In this document: positions 46,349 through 54,101 of the stretch, piece by piece
How positions within the stretch are numbered: position 1 is the first letter of the stretch
How the letters are laid out: the number at the start of each line of letters is the position of its first letter
Source: Synoicihabitans lomoniglobus
GTDB taxonomy: Bacteria > Verrucomicrobiota > Verrucomicrobiia > Opitutales > Opitutaceae
Assembly (NCBI RefSeq): GCF_029023725.1
Contig: NZ_CP119075.1
Coordinates: 305,501 to 369,500 of the forward strand
Direction: 5' to 3'
Length of the DNA stretch: 64,000 nucleotides
Notes under the pieces: generated by a model
Seen by the model: only the letters and a program-made list of their open reading frames with translations
Databases searched by the model: none
Told to the model about the DNA's origin: nothing
Program-made: the position numbers and the translations under genes

Positions 46349-46690
46349 ATGCAGAGTCTGACCGCCATCGCCGATCCCACGCGTCGACGCATTGTCGAGC
46401 TGCTCGCGGAGCGCGAGCACACCGCCGGCGAATTAGTCGCCAAATTTGCCATGAGCGCGCCGGCCATCTCGCAACATCTCAAGGTCCTGCGCGAAGCGGG
46501 GCTCGTCACGGTGCGGGCAGAGGGGCAATCCCGTATCCAAATGCTCAATCCGGATGGTCTCGGAGATATCGAAGCCTGGATGCAAAAGACGCGCGCGATG
46601 TGGTCGAACCGGCTCGACGCACTCGAACGCGAACTGCGGGCGGACGACGCGCGCCGAGCTAAACTCACCAACCGAAAGAAATCATCATGA
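46349..46690 (+). CDS. ArsR-family winged-helix repressor
   Basis: This 113-residue protein has the ArsR fold: LTAIADPTRRRIVELLAERE, then the recognition helix region FAMSAPAISQHLKVLREAGL and the wing VTVRAEGQSRIQMLN. It lacks the cysteines of metal sensors. It overlaps the next gene by ATGA, and ArsR/AHSA1 pairs of this kind are common. Its operator may be the AT-rich palindromic sequence just upstream. Confidence 0.92.
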   Translation: MQSLTAIADPTRRRIVELLAEREHTAGELVAKFAMSAPAISQHLKVLREAGLVTVRAEGQSRIQMLNPDGLGDIEAWMQKTRAMWSNRLDALERELRADDARRAKLTNRKKSS

Positions 46691-47232
46691 AACCAAACGA
46701 CCAACCTGGCAAATTCACCACGCCGGCGGAAGTGCGACTCGTGCGCACCCTGCCGGGCCCCATCGAACGGATCTGGGACTACCTGACCGATCCCGCCAAA
46801 CGTGCCCTTTGGTTTGCCGGCGGTCCCATGGAGCCGTGCGAGGGCGGGAAGATGCTGCTGAAATTTCAGCACAAAAACATCGCACCCGAAGAGACACCGC
46901 CCGAGGCCTACCAGGAGGTGCACGAGACTGGTTTTGAAATGCCGGGCACGATCCTCCGGTGGGAGCCACCGCGGGTGCTCACCTATACCTTTGACGAGGA
47001 CTCTGACGTCACCTTCGAACTCACGGCGCAAGGTCAGTATGTGGTGCTCGTGCTCACGCATCGGGCCCGCGGCGGCGATGTGCCTTCGATCCCGGGATAC
47101 GCGGCAGGTTGGCACAGTCATTTTGCGATTTTGATCGCTCAACTTGCGGGTGAAACCGTGCCGCCGTTCTGGGCGACGCACGCGAAACTCAAAGCCGAAT
47201 ACGCCAAGGTTTACGCCGATCTTACCACTTGA
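46687..47232 (+). CDS. SRPBCC/AHSA1-family protein
   Basis: This 181-residue START-like protein contains RLVRTLPGPIERIWDYLTDP near 18-37, LWFAGGPMEPCEGGKMLLKF, and the C-terminal GWHSHFAILIAQLAGE. The fold has a hydrophobic cavity and binds small ligands in related proteins; the ligand here is unknown. It is translationally coupled to the ArsR gene and faces the end of the iron operon. Confidence 0.87.
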   Translation: MKPNDQPGKFTTPAEVRLVRTLPGPIERIWDYLTDPAKRALWFAGGPMEPCEGGKMLLKFQHKNIAPEETPPEAYQEVHETGFEMPGTILRWEPPRVLTYTFDEDSDVTFELTAQGQYVVLVLTHRARGGDVPSIPGYAAGWHSHFAILIAQLAGETVPPFWATHAKLKAEYAKVYADLTT

Positions 47233-47255
47233 ATCGGACCGGGTGTGTGACTGGT

Positions 47256-47349
47256 TCCCTCCGAACCCCGGAGGGACGACTTCCACGTCGTCCGCAGTTG
47301 CCTCTCAGTCGGAGGCTTTGGGGTAACGCGGACCGGGTGGAACCGGTCC
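47256..47349. repeat. Three consecutive perfect hairpins in 94 bases
   Basis: TCCCTCCG-AACCC-CGGAGGGA (47256-47276), GGACGAC-TTCCAC-GTCGTCC (47274-47293) and GGACCGG-GTGGAA-CCGGTCC (47330-47349) lie between the convergent AHSA1 gene and the iron-block operon. They may serve as transcription stops, but three unlike stems without T tracts look more like a repeat cluster. Confidence 0.7.
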
Positions 47350-47402
47350 CTTCGATGAGCCAATGAGGCCGATGCAGGGCGATGCGCGTGCCTTGCGCTT
47401 CG

Positions 47403-47507
47403 TCAGCCCAGATGAATCAGCAGGATGAAGCCGGCCGCCAGCGCCAGGGCCAACCCCACGGCGACGTAGAAGCGGAAGGCGTCGGAGTGAGTGGGGTGGC
47501 TCGGCAC
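47403..47507 (-). CDS. 34-residue single-helix membrane peptide at the end of the flavodoxin operon
   Basis: A GTG at 47507, 11 bases after the flavodoxin stop, opens a frame of 34 residues with one membrane helix (FYVAVGLALALAAGFILLIHLG at the C-terminus). No homolog is recognised, and the start is uncertain. The placement and hydrophobicity are what suggest a real product. Confidence 0.45.
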   Translation of the reverse strand: MPSHPTHSDAFRFYVAVGLALALAAGFILLIHLG

Positions 47508-47518
47508 GGCGATGAGGA

Positions 47519-47989
47519 TCAGGCGGAAGCGGGCGCGTTGCCGCGGCGGGAGTCGAGCTGAGCAAGAACGGCGTCAGCCCAACCGGGGAAGGTGTCTTCG
47601 AAATCGAGATCGGCATCGAAACGGTCGTGCAGGCGGGAGGCACCGAGCACGGCGAGACGTTCGTCGAGGCGACGTCCGAATCCGTTGAAATCGTCATAGT
47701 CCTGATCACCCAAACCGAACACGGCGAAGGTCAGATGGCTGAGGTCGAGGGCGGTATCTTCGAGACCATACCAAAAGTCGGCGGCGTCGTCCGGTGGCTC
47801 GCCGTCGCCCCAGGTGGACACCACAAAGAGCACCTGACGCAGGTCGCGAAGGTCGGTCGGTTTGACGTCACAGAGGTTGAGCAAATGCGTGGTCCAGCCG
47901 TCGGCCTGGGCGCGTTCTTCGGCGGATTGAGCGAGGGTTTCGGCATTGCCGGTCATGGTGCCGAAACAGATGTGCAAGGAGTCTTTCAT
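47519..47989 (-). CDS. Flavodoxin-domain protein
   Basis: ATG 47989 (MKDSLHICFGTMTGNAETL) gives 156 residues. FGTMTGNAETLA is the FMN-phosphate loop, VSTWGDGEPPDDAADFW and FAVFGLGDQDYDDFNGFG are the two isoalloxazine loops; the layout matches MioC/flavodoxin-like domains of reductases. It is a cytoplasmic one-domain electron carrier. It could pass electrons to the PepSY membrane protein or the HemS-like protein encoded upstream, or accept them from PFOR; both are inference. Confidence 0.88.
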   Translation of the reverse strand: MKDSLHICFGTMTGNAETLAQSAEERAQADGWTTHLLNLCDVKPTDLRDLRQVLFVVSTWGDGEPPDDAADFWYGLEDTALDLSHLTFAVFGLGDQDYDDFNGFGRRLDERLAVLGASRLHDRFDADLDFEDTFPGWADAVLAQLDSRRGNAPASA

Positions 47990-48006
47990 GATAAGGTTGA
48001 GGAGGA

Positions 48007-48864
48007 TTAAGGGCGGAAAATTTCGGCGGTGGCAGCGTGCCAACGGTCGTGGTCGGTCGCCCGGTTTGGGCCGGGGCGAAAGGTGATCAAACTCGCGCCG
48101 TGGACATCGATCGCCCGGAGAAAGGGACCGGAGGAATCACGGCCGCAACCGAGTTGGTGAACGGTGGCGCGCGCGAGTTGCAGGGTCGCGCCGTCGCCGC
48201 AGACTTGCAGGGTGCGGCCGTCCTCCTGGACTTGGGCGGGATGAAACCGTTCGGTGTGCACCGCGGCAGCGGTTTCCAGCGTGACGGCGAGCATGTGATC
48301 CGCATCACCCCACGCGGCGAGCAGGGGCGCGAGACGATCGATGGCGGTGGAGAGCGTGAGCCGGCGCGGATCGACGAGATTCAACAAATGCTGAGAGGGT
48401 GCGCGTTCGTCGGACGCGGGCAGTTGCGTGGGCGAACCGGCGGTCAGCGAGGCCACGATTTGCGCCCAGACGGCGGGAGCCATACGGGCGGGCGCGCAGA
48501 GTTGCAGGAACTCCGAACCGTGCGGATTCATGACTTCGATGCGTCCGGGAGAATCGCAGCACGGGCACAACGCGATACGGGCGATCGCGTGCGACCCGAC
48601 GGCGTGGTTCAGCTTGAGCTCGGTGTGGGCATCGACCCAGTGAAGCGGCGCAGAACCGGGGGCCGGGAGCCGACCCAACCGGATCAAGCGAGCTTGCGCG
48701 TGGCGCGTTTGCCGGGCGACGTTGTCGCAATGGGCAAGACGGGCAAAGAGGCGCGGCCAGTCGGGGGTCAGGGGAATGCGACCGTCTGCGGTTGTGGCGA
48801 AACAACGGCTCAAACGCGAGGCGGGCGCCGCGGGAAACGAGGTGAAAGAGGGACGAGGAATCAT
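48007..48864 (-). CDS. HemS/ChuX-like haem-handling protein (tentative)
   Basis: ATG 48864 overlaps the preceding stop as TGATG, giving 285 residues. Two halves each end in the kind of strand pattern seen in HemS/HmuS proteins: GRIEVMNPHGSEFLQLCA near 125 and FLRAIDVHGASLITFRP near 255, where HemS has phrases such as S-x-x-x-F-D-A-x-G-x-x-V-x-K. The first half also has ARQTRHAQARLIRLG and a CPCC cluster. HemS-type proteins bind or degrade haem in the cytoplasm. Overall similarity is weak by eye and the assignment is provisional; the iron-uptake context supports it. Confidence 0.5.
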   Translation of the reverse strand: MIPRPSFTSFPAAPASRLSRCFATTADGRIPLTPDWPRLFARLAHCDNVARQTRHAQARLIRLGRLPAPGSAPLHWVDAHTELKLNHAVGSHAIARIALCPCCDSPGRIEVMNPHGSEFLQLCAPARMAPAVWAQIVASLTAGSPTQLPASDERAPSQHLLNLVDPRRLTLSTAIDRLAPLLAAWGDADHMLAVTLETAAAVHTERFHPAQVQEDGRTLQVCGDGATLQLARATVHQLGCGRDSSGPFLRAIDVHGASLITFRPGPNRATDHDRWHAATAEIFRP

Positions 48865-49199
48865 CAGGCGGATTGAACGGAAGGTGCGGTGGTGGTGGGG
48901 GCGGAACGAAAGGCATCCTGCCCCAGCACGAGAACGCTGATGCGGGCCGATGGGCAGAAGCAGGCCAGGCGACAGGCGAGGCACCATACTTCGTGTTGCG
49001 CCACGGCGAGTTCAGCGGGCAGGTGCAGCGTGAGATTGGCCGCGGCTCCGGTCTGGGGGGATGGTGAAAGCTGAAGGGTCTTCAACGTGATGGGTTGACC
49101 GACGTCGCGAGCGCACGTGACCGCGATTTCCGTCAAGGCTGCGGCCTGCGCCGAGCTCGGAGCCACGATTTCACAAAGGATGGAGGGCTGGGTTTTCAT
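48864..49199 (-). CDS. Hypothetical protein of the iron-uptake operon
   Basis: This 111-residue protein has no recognised domain. It contains a cysteine cluster VWCLACRLACFCPSAR (four cysteines, near 71-86) that could bind a metal or cluster, and a Ser/Thr/Ala-rich tail. It lies 14 bases after the PepSY gene and overlaps the HemS-like start, so it is certainly in the operon. Confidence 0.7.
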   Translation of the reverse strand: MKTQPSILCEIVAPSSAQAAALTEIAVTCARDVGQPITLKTLQLSPSPQTGAAANLTLHLPAELAVAQHEVWCLACRLACFCPSARISVLVLGQDAFRSAPTTTAPSVQSA

Positions 49200-49213
49200 A
49201 GCATGAATGGGTT

Positions 49214-50581
49214 TCAGGCGGTCGCGGCGCGTTGGCGGCGCGCGACTCGGAGCAACGTTTCACCGAGCCACAGGACGACGATGCTCAGCCCGACGAGAGG
49301 GAAGAGGACGGCCAAGCCGACGATCGTCGCGGCGATGGTTTTGGGGACCTGCTCGGTGCGCGTTTTGCGCGGAGCGCCGAACTTGCCGGCCGGGCGTCGG
49401 CGCCACCACATCCACACCCCGGTCACGCTCATCGCGATGATCACGAGGCAGGCCAGGACGGCGATGATCTTGGTGGTGAGTCCGAAAATCGACCCCGTGT
49501 GGATCGAGTAAAACAGGAGCGCGGTCTTCGCGCCGGGCGCGAGGCTCGGGTAGTCGATCACGTCGAGCGTGGCGCCGGTGGAGGCGTCGAGGTAGACCAC
49601 CCCATCGTCGAGATCGCCGGTGTCGGTCGCGCCGAATAGCGTCCAGCACCCGTCGGTCCCATGCGGAGCGGCGAGGTGAAACGTGGGGAACGCGTAATGG
49701 GTGCGGGCCTCGCGAACGATGTCGTCAATCGAGGCCGGAGCGGTATCGGGCGGTAGCGGCGAGGAGGTCGGCGGGCTCACGTAGGACGGCGGGAGTTGGC
49801 CGCCAAAGTAAAGTCCGGCGAACGCGCCTTGTCCCCAGACCTGGGTGTAAAGCAGACCGGTCCCCATGATGGCTAGCGCCGCGCCAAAGAGGTAGAGTCC
49901 GGGGATCGTGTGCAGATCACGGAGCGCGAGTTTACCGCCGCGACGCAGCCGGGGCAGCCAGACGCCCCAGAGTTTTTCCTTTCCGCGCGGCCACCACAGC
50001 AGCAACCCGGTCAGCAGGGAAACGATGCCCCAGCAGGTCGCCAACTCGACGGCGTAGCGACCGATCGAACCCGCGAGCAAGGTGCGGTGAAGGCTGAGAA
50101 CGATGCCGAAGAAACTGCGTTCGAGCGTTTGTTGGCCGAGCACCTCGCCCGTGTAGGGATCGACGTAGACGAACTGGTGTTCGTGCTCGTGGGCATGGTC
50201 GTCGTCGACGGGGGATTCGGCGTCGTCGTCGTGAGACGTCACCTCGCGTTCAAAGACAATCTCGTCGGCGCGGCCGGGCTCCGCGTGTTGGTTGAACGAG
50301 CTGAACTCCCACTGCGGCGGCAGCGCGGCGCGGGCGGCGGCGAAGCGAGCCGTGTAGGATCGCGCGGGGATGTCGGCGGGCACGGTGACGGTCATGACCT
50401 CGGGCTGCGTCCACACCTGCAGTTCCTCTTGAAAGACGAAAAGGGCACCGGTGAGGGAAACGACGATGAGAAACGGCGTGACGGCCAGACCGGCCCAGAA
50501 GTGCCAGCGCCAGACGGCGGGATACAACGCGCTCAGCCAGGAGCGGCGCCGGGGAGACGGGGAGCAAGCGGAGGCGGCCAT
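49214..50581 (-). CDS. PepSY-domain inner-membrane protein (iron-regulated, FoxB-like)
   Basis: The 455-residue protein has four main membrane helices (about 28-50, 178-196, 228-246, 368-390) plus a last one near 418-440. Two periplasmic PepSY regions contain FVYVDPYTGEVLGQ near 137-150 and VVYLDASTGATLDVID near 328-343. WRWHFWAGLAVTPFLIVVSLTGALF is the family's first helix; HRTLLAG and RDLHTIPGLYLFG supply histidines suitable as haem ligands. Family members such as FoxB act at the inner membrane in release or reduction of ferric siderophores. It starts in a TGATG overlap with the TonB receptor stop. Confidence 0.86.
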   Translation of the reverse strand: MAASACSPSPRRRSWLSALYPAVWRWHFWAGLAVTPFLIVVSLTGALFVFQEELQVWTQPEVMTVTVPADIPARSYTARFAAARAALPPQWEFSSFNQHAEPGRADEIVFEREVTSHDDDAESPVDDDHAHEHEHQFVYVDPYTGEVLGQQTLERSFFGIVLSLHRTLLAGSIGRYAVELATCWGIVSLLTGLLLWWPRGKEKLWGVWLPRLRRGGKLALRDLHTIPGLYLFGAALAIMGTGLLYTQVWGQGAFAGLYFGGQLPPSYVSPPTSSPLPPDTAPASIDDIVREARTHYAFPTFHLAAPHGTDGCWTLFGATDTGDLDDGVVYLDASTGATLDVIDYPSLAPGAKTALLFYSIHTGSIFGLTTKIIAVLACLVIIAMSVTGVWMWWRRRPAGKFGAPRKTRTEQVPKTIAATIVGLAVLFPLVGLSIVVLWLGETLLRVARRQRAATA

Positions 50582-52809
50582 CAGAAGGTGGTGTCAAGAC
50601 CGACGCCGAGCACGCGCGGCAGGGCGGGTTCGGCGCCGAAGCGCGTGGCGGATTGTTCCCAGAGGCTTTCGAGGTAGTCCTCGTCGAGGAGGTTGTTGGC
50701 GTAGGCAAAGACCGACCAATCGCCGAAGCGGTAGCCGAGCTTGGCATTCACGACGGTGTGCGCCGGGAGCAGGTAGTCCGGGTCGTTCTCGGGTCGGGTG
50801 AACGCCGCGCTGACGTAGCTGACACTGGCGTGGCCAAACCAGCCCGCACGGCGGGAGTAGGACACGCCGGCACTGGCGGTCCAGCGGGGCGAGTTGGGAA
50901 AGGCGTTGCCGGAGTAGTCGAATGCCGCGCTGGAAAAATCGTCAAAGCGCGTGCGGGTGTGCCCAATTGATTGATACGCGGACCAACCGCCACCGAGATC
51001 CTCGCGCAGTTCCAGCTCGGCGCCGTAGTAGGAGGATTGTCCGGCGTTGGCGACCTGGGTGTCGTAGATGTCGCTGGAGAGCTGCACCGACACCTGTTGG
51101 TCAACCCAGTCGACGTAGAATGCGTTGGCGTTGGCGACGACCTTGCCATCGAGCCAAACCGAACGGAACGAGAGCTCGTAGTTGGTGGTGTATTCGGGGT
51201 CGAACGGGACGATGACCGCGCGCTTCTGGTTGAAGGAGACGCCGCCGGAACGGTAACCGCGAGTCACGGTGGCCCCGGTGCTGAGGGTGTCGGTCCAGTG
51301 GTAGGTGATCCCGGCGGAAGGCAGGAACGTTTTGAAGGTGTCCTCACCGTTGCCGCCGGCGGAAGCGTCGGCGGCGATGGCGGAGATGACGGCATCGGCG
51401 GGCATGCCGGCCACGATGCCAAATGAGGGCACGTCCATCAGGGCGACCGCGCCGGGGAACCCTTGTGCGAGGACCACGTTTTGGCCGGAAGTGCGGTCGA
51501 GTTTTTCGCGGTCAAAACGCGCGCCGAGGTTGAAGGTCCAGCGGTCGGTGGGCTGCCAGTCGCCGTTGACGAACAGAGCCGCGTTGGTGGTTTCGATCAG
51601 ACCGTTTTGCTGCAGATCGAGCAGCGCGAACGACGGGGTGGGCAGGCCGAAGACCTGATCGAGCGGCGAAGGAATAACGTAGTAGAACGGGCCGCTGGAA
51701 TAGAACATGCGCGAGGAATCGGCAAAGTAGACTCCGGCGAGCGCGCGCCAGGTGTCGCCCTTGGCGAGGAGACGGATTTCCTGGGTGAGTGAATCGTTGT
51801 CGTAGCCGTAGCCGTAGAGCAGTTCCTCGGTGGCGTTGCGGTCGCCATCGTAGAGGGAATCGAGGAGGAAGTCGCTCCAGCCGGTGGTGGCGGTGAGCAG
51901 CCAACCGTTGGAAAACTCCTGGTTGATTTCGAGGGCGGCGGTGCGGCTGCGGGTGTCGAAATGGTTGCGGGTGTTTTCGTAGGCGAGACGTTCGTAGAGT
52001 TCCGGAATGGTGCTGCCGTAGGCATAGGCGCGGTCACCGTTTTGGCTTTCGGTTTGGGCGTAGGTGAGCAAGGCGGAAAACCCCTGCCATGTGGCGGGTT
52101 GGAAGAGCAGTTTACCGCGCAGGTTGGTGGAGTCGGTCCGGTGCCAGTCGTCCTCGTCCCGCGTGATGTTGGTGAGGGCGCCGTCGCTGTATTTGTCCTC
52201 CAGCGAGAAGCGAAACGCGAGGGCTTCGGGCACGAGCGGGCCGCCCACGGCGAAGGCAAGTTGGCGGGTGTCGTATTCGCCATAGGTGGCGCGGAGAGCA
52301 CCGTCCCAGTGGAAAGTGGGGTTTTTGGTGCGGGCGATCACGGCCCCGGCCATGGAGTTGCGACCCTGAGTGGTGGACTGCGGACCGCGCAGGATTTCGA
52401 TTTGGTCGATGTCCCAAATGGACACGCCGTCGAAGCCAAGCATCTGGCCGTCGACCGTCGCGCCGTCGACCAGCACCGTGGCCATGTCGCTGCCCTCGGA
52501 GAACGTAAAGCCGGTGTTGGGAATGCCGCGGATGGTGAAGCCGCTGGCGTTGGCGTAGGTATTGGCGGTGCGGGCGAATATGTCGGACAGCTCGGTGTCG
52601 GTCGACTGCTCGAGTTCGACGCCGCGGAGGGCGGCGACGCTGATCTGGGTTTCCTGGGCGGTGCGTCCGAGTTTTTCGCCGGTGATTTCAAAGGCTTCGA
52701 GTTGGACGACTTCGTCGGCTTTGGCGGAGCCAGTCTCCGGAGCGGTTTGGGCACCGCAGACGGTGGCGAAAAGCAGCGGGCCGAAGAGGCGCGAATAGGG
52801 AATGTTCAT
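50581..52809 (-). CDS. TonB-dependent receptor
   Basis: The 742-residue outer-membrane protein has a signal peptide (about 1-20), a TonB-box-like stretch after it (DEVVQLEAFEITGEK), a plug domain (SDIFARTANTYANASGF, then IDQIEILRGPQSTTQGRNSM near 135-155), and a beta barrel ending in a terminal phenylalanine (GVGLDTTF). It would import a chelated metal or haem; the ligand cannot be told. A Fur-box-like palindrome lies 38 bases upstream. It is first in an operon with the PepSY protein, the hypothetical, the HemS-like protein and the flavodoxin. Confidence 0.92.
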   Translation of the reverse strand: MNIPYSRLFGPLLFATVCGAQTAPETGSAKADEVVQLEAFEITGEKLGRTAQETQISVAALRGVELEQSTDTELSDIFARTANTYANASGFTIRGIPNTGFTFSEGSDMATVLVDGATVDGQMLGFDGVSIWDIDQIEILRGPQSTTQGRNSMAGAVIARTKNPTFHWDGALRATYGEYDTRQLAFAVGGPLVPEALAFRFSLEDKYSDGALTNITRDEDDWHRTDSTNLRGKLLFQPATWQGFSALLTYAQTESQNGDRAYAYGSTIPELYERLAYENTRNHFDTRSRTAALEINQEFSNGWLLTATTGWSDFLLDSLYDGDRNATEELLYGYGYDNDSLTQEIRLLAKGDTWRALAGVYFADSSRMFYSSGPFYYVIPSPLDQVFGLPTPSFALLDLQQNGLIETTNAALFVNGDWQPTDRWTFNLGARFDREKLDRTSGQNVVLAQGFPGAVALMDVPSFGIVAGMPADAVISAIAADASAGGNGEDTFKTFLPSAGITYHWTDTLSTGATVTRGYRSGGVSFNQKRAVIVPFDPEYTTNYELSFRSVWLDGKVVANANAFYVDWVDQQVSVQLSSDIYDTQVANAGQSSYYGAELELREDLGGGWSAYQSIGHTRTRFDDFSSAAFDYSGNAFPNSPRWTASAGVSYSRRAGWFGHASVSYVSAAFTRPENDPDYLLPAHTVVNAKLGYRFGDWSVFAYANNLLDEDYLESLWEQSATRFGAEPALPRVLGVGLDTTF

Positions 52810-52846
52810 GGTTGGCGTCGAGTTGGATTAAACGGAAGAAAGGTAT

Positions 52847-52861
52847 CGGGACTCAGTCTCA
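52847..52861. promoter_or_regulatory. Fur-box-like 7-1-7 palindrome upstream of the TonB receptor gene
   Basis: On the minus strand TGAGACT-G-AGTCCCG has two mismatches from the perfect palindrome TGAGACTNAGTCTCA, a relative of the Fur consensus TGATAATNATTATCA. The same 14 bases recur at 56280-56293 ahead of the other receptor gene, and similarity extends about 15 bases beyond the palindrome toward each gene. Confidence 0.6.
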
Positions 52862-52908
52862 ATGATGGGCAATGCGCGAGTGCCGGAGGAGTTTGTCATC
52901 GGGCAAAT

Positions 52909-54039
52909 CTATCTGCCGCTCGCGGCGGCGGTGAGGGGGGCGGGGCGGGGCGGCGCGGGGCGCGCGGGGGGCGGTCGACGGCGACGGCGTTGGAACCAGA
53001 TCAATGCGCCGCTGAGGGTGAGCAGGCCGGGAGCGAGCCCGGCCAGGCACCACAGGATTTTGGATACCAGGCCGCCGAAGTCCCCGAAGTGCAGGGGTTC
53101 AAAGGCGTCGACGATTCGCGCCCACCAACCGGCGGTGCGCACATCCTGGCGGTAGTTGATTTCCAATGACGCGGCGTCGAACCAAAGCGCGCTGCCGTAA
53201 CGGCTGCGGAACGGATGGTTTTCCGGCGTCTGACCGAAGACGTAGAACTGGCGGTCCTCGGCGGTCGGGAGATAGACGTAGTTGAAGGCGTAGCCGGGCC
53301 ATGTGGTTTCGGCGAGCGCGGGTAGTTCGTCGAGGCGGTCGAGGCGGCCTTCGTATGCGGTCCAGACCTCTGCTTCCTCGTGTTCGTGGCTCAATTCCTC
53401 GGCGAGGTGAGCGATGTTCCAATATGCGCCGGTGAAGCCCAGCAGCAGGTTGAAAGGCAGGGAAGCGATGCCGACGGCCTTGTGCAGGTCGGAGCTGAAG
53501 AGACGCCAACTCTGCCGCCAGCGCAGGCGAAACACGGTTTTGAAAAATGCCCGGTGCAAATAGAGGCCGGTCAGACTCAGGAAGATGAACCCGACCGCCA
53601 GCACCGCGGTGATCGCGAGACCGATGTGGTCGGCGAAGAACGTGTAGTGGAGGTCGATGAACCAGCCGTAGAGCGTGTCGTGCAGGGCGACCGGCGGACC
53701 GGAGATATCGCCGGTCGCCGGATCGACATGCAGCAGATACCAGGCGGCGGAATCGGCGTGGGGCGTGACGTAGGCGACGTCGCGCCGTTCCTCCCCATGA
53801 TAAAGCAACCAGCCGCGCACCCAGTAGTCGGGGTGCGCCTGCTCCACCGCCGCGATCAGGCCCGACAACGGCAACCGGGGGGCATCGAGTGGCGACGGGC
53901 GCAGCACGATTTCCGGTTTGGTGAAACGGGCGATGTCGCGATGAAACACCAATACGCTGCCGGTCAGGCCGATGATAACCAAGCCGAGCCCGGCACAAAG
54001 GCCGAGCCAGGAGTGAAGTTGCCAGATGCGTTTGCGCAT
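52909..54039 (-). CDS. PepSY-domain inner-membrane protein paired with a siderophore receptor
   Basis: This 376-residue membrane protein starts MRKRIWQLHSWLGLCAGLGL with the PepSY first helix (LGLVIIGLTGSVLVFHRDI). PepSY segments follow (YLLHVDPATGDISGPPVAL near 115), then WFIDLHYTFFADHIGLAIT and SDLHKAVGIASLPFNLLLGFTGAYW, whose histidines suit haem ligation, and a last helix near 335-355. The C-terminal 25 residues are a proline/arginine/alanine low-complexity tail. It lies 62 bases after the siderophore receptor gene and presumably handles its ligand at the inner membrane. Confidence 0.86.
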   Translation of the reverse strand: MRKRIWQLHSWLGLCAGLGLVIIGLTGSVLVFHRDIARFTKPEIVLRPSPLDAPRLPLSGLIAAVEQAHPDYWVRGWLLYHGEERRDVAYVTPHADSAAWYLLHVDPATGDISGPPVALHDTLYGWFIDLHYTFFADHIGLAITAVLAVGFIFLSLTGLYLHRAFFKTVFRLRWRQSWRLFSSDLHKAVGIASLPFNLLLGFTGAYWNIAHLAEELSHEHEEAEVWTAYEGRLDRLDELPALAETTWPGYAFNYVYLPTAEDRQFYVFGQTPENHPFRSRYGSALWFDAASLEINYRQDVRTAGWWARIVDAFEPLHFGDFGGLVSKILWCLAGLAPGLLTLSGALIWFQRRRRRPPPARPAPPRPAPLTAAASGR

Positions 54040-54101
54040 GAGTGGAGTGGGGGAGCGCCTGCTAGCGGGCTGCCTACGTTGGATTGAGTCGGCGCGGTGG
54101 T

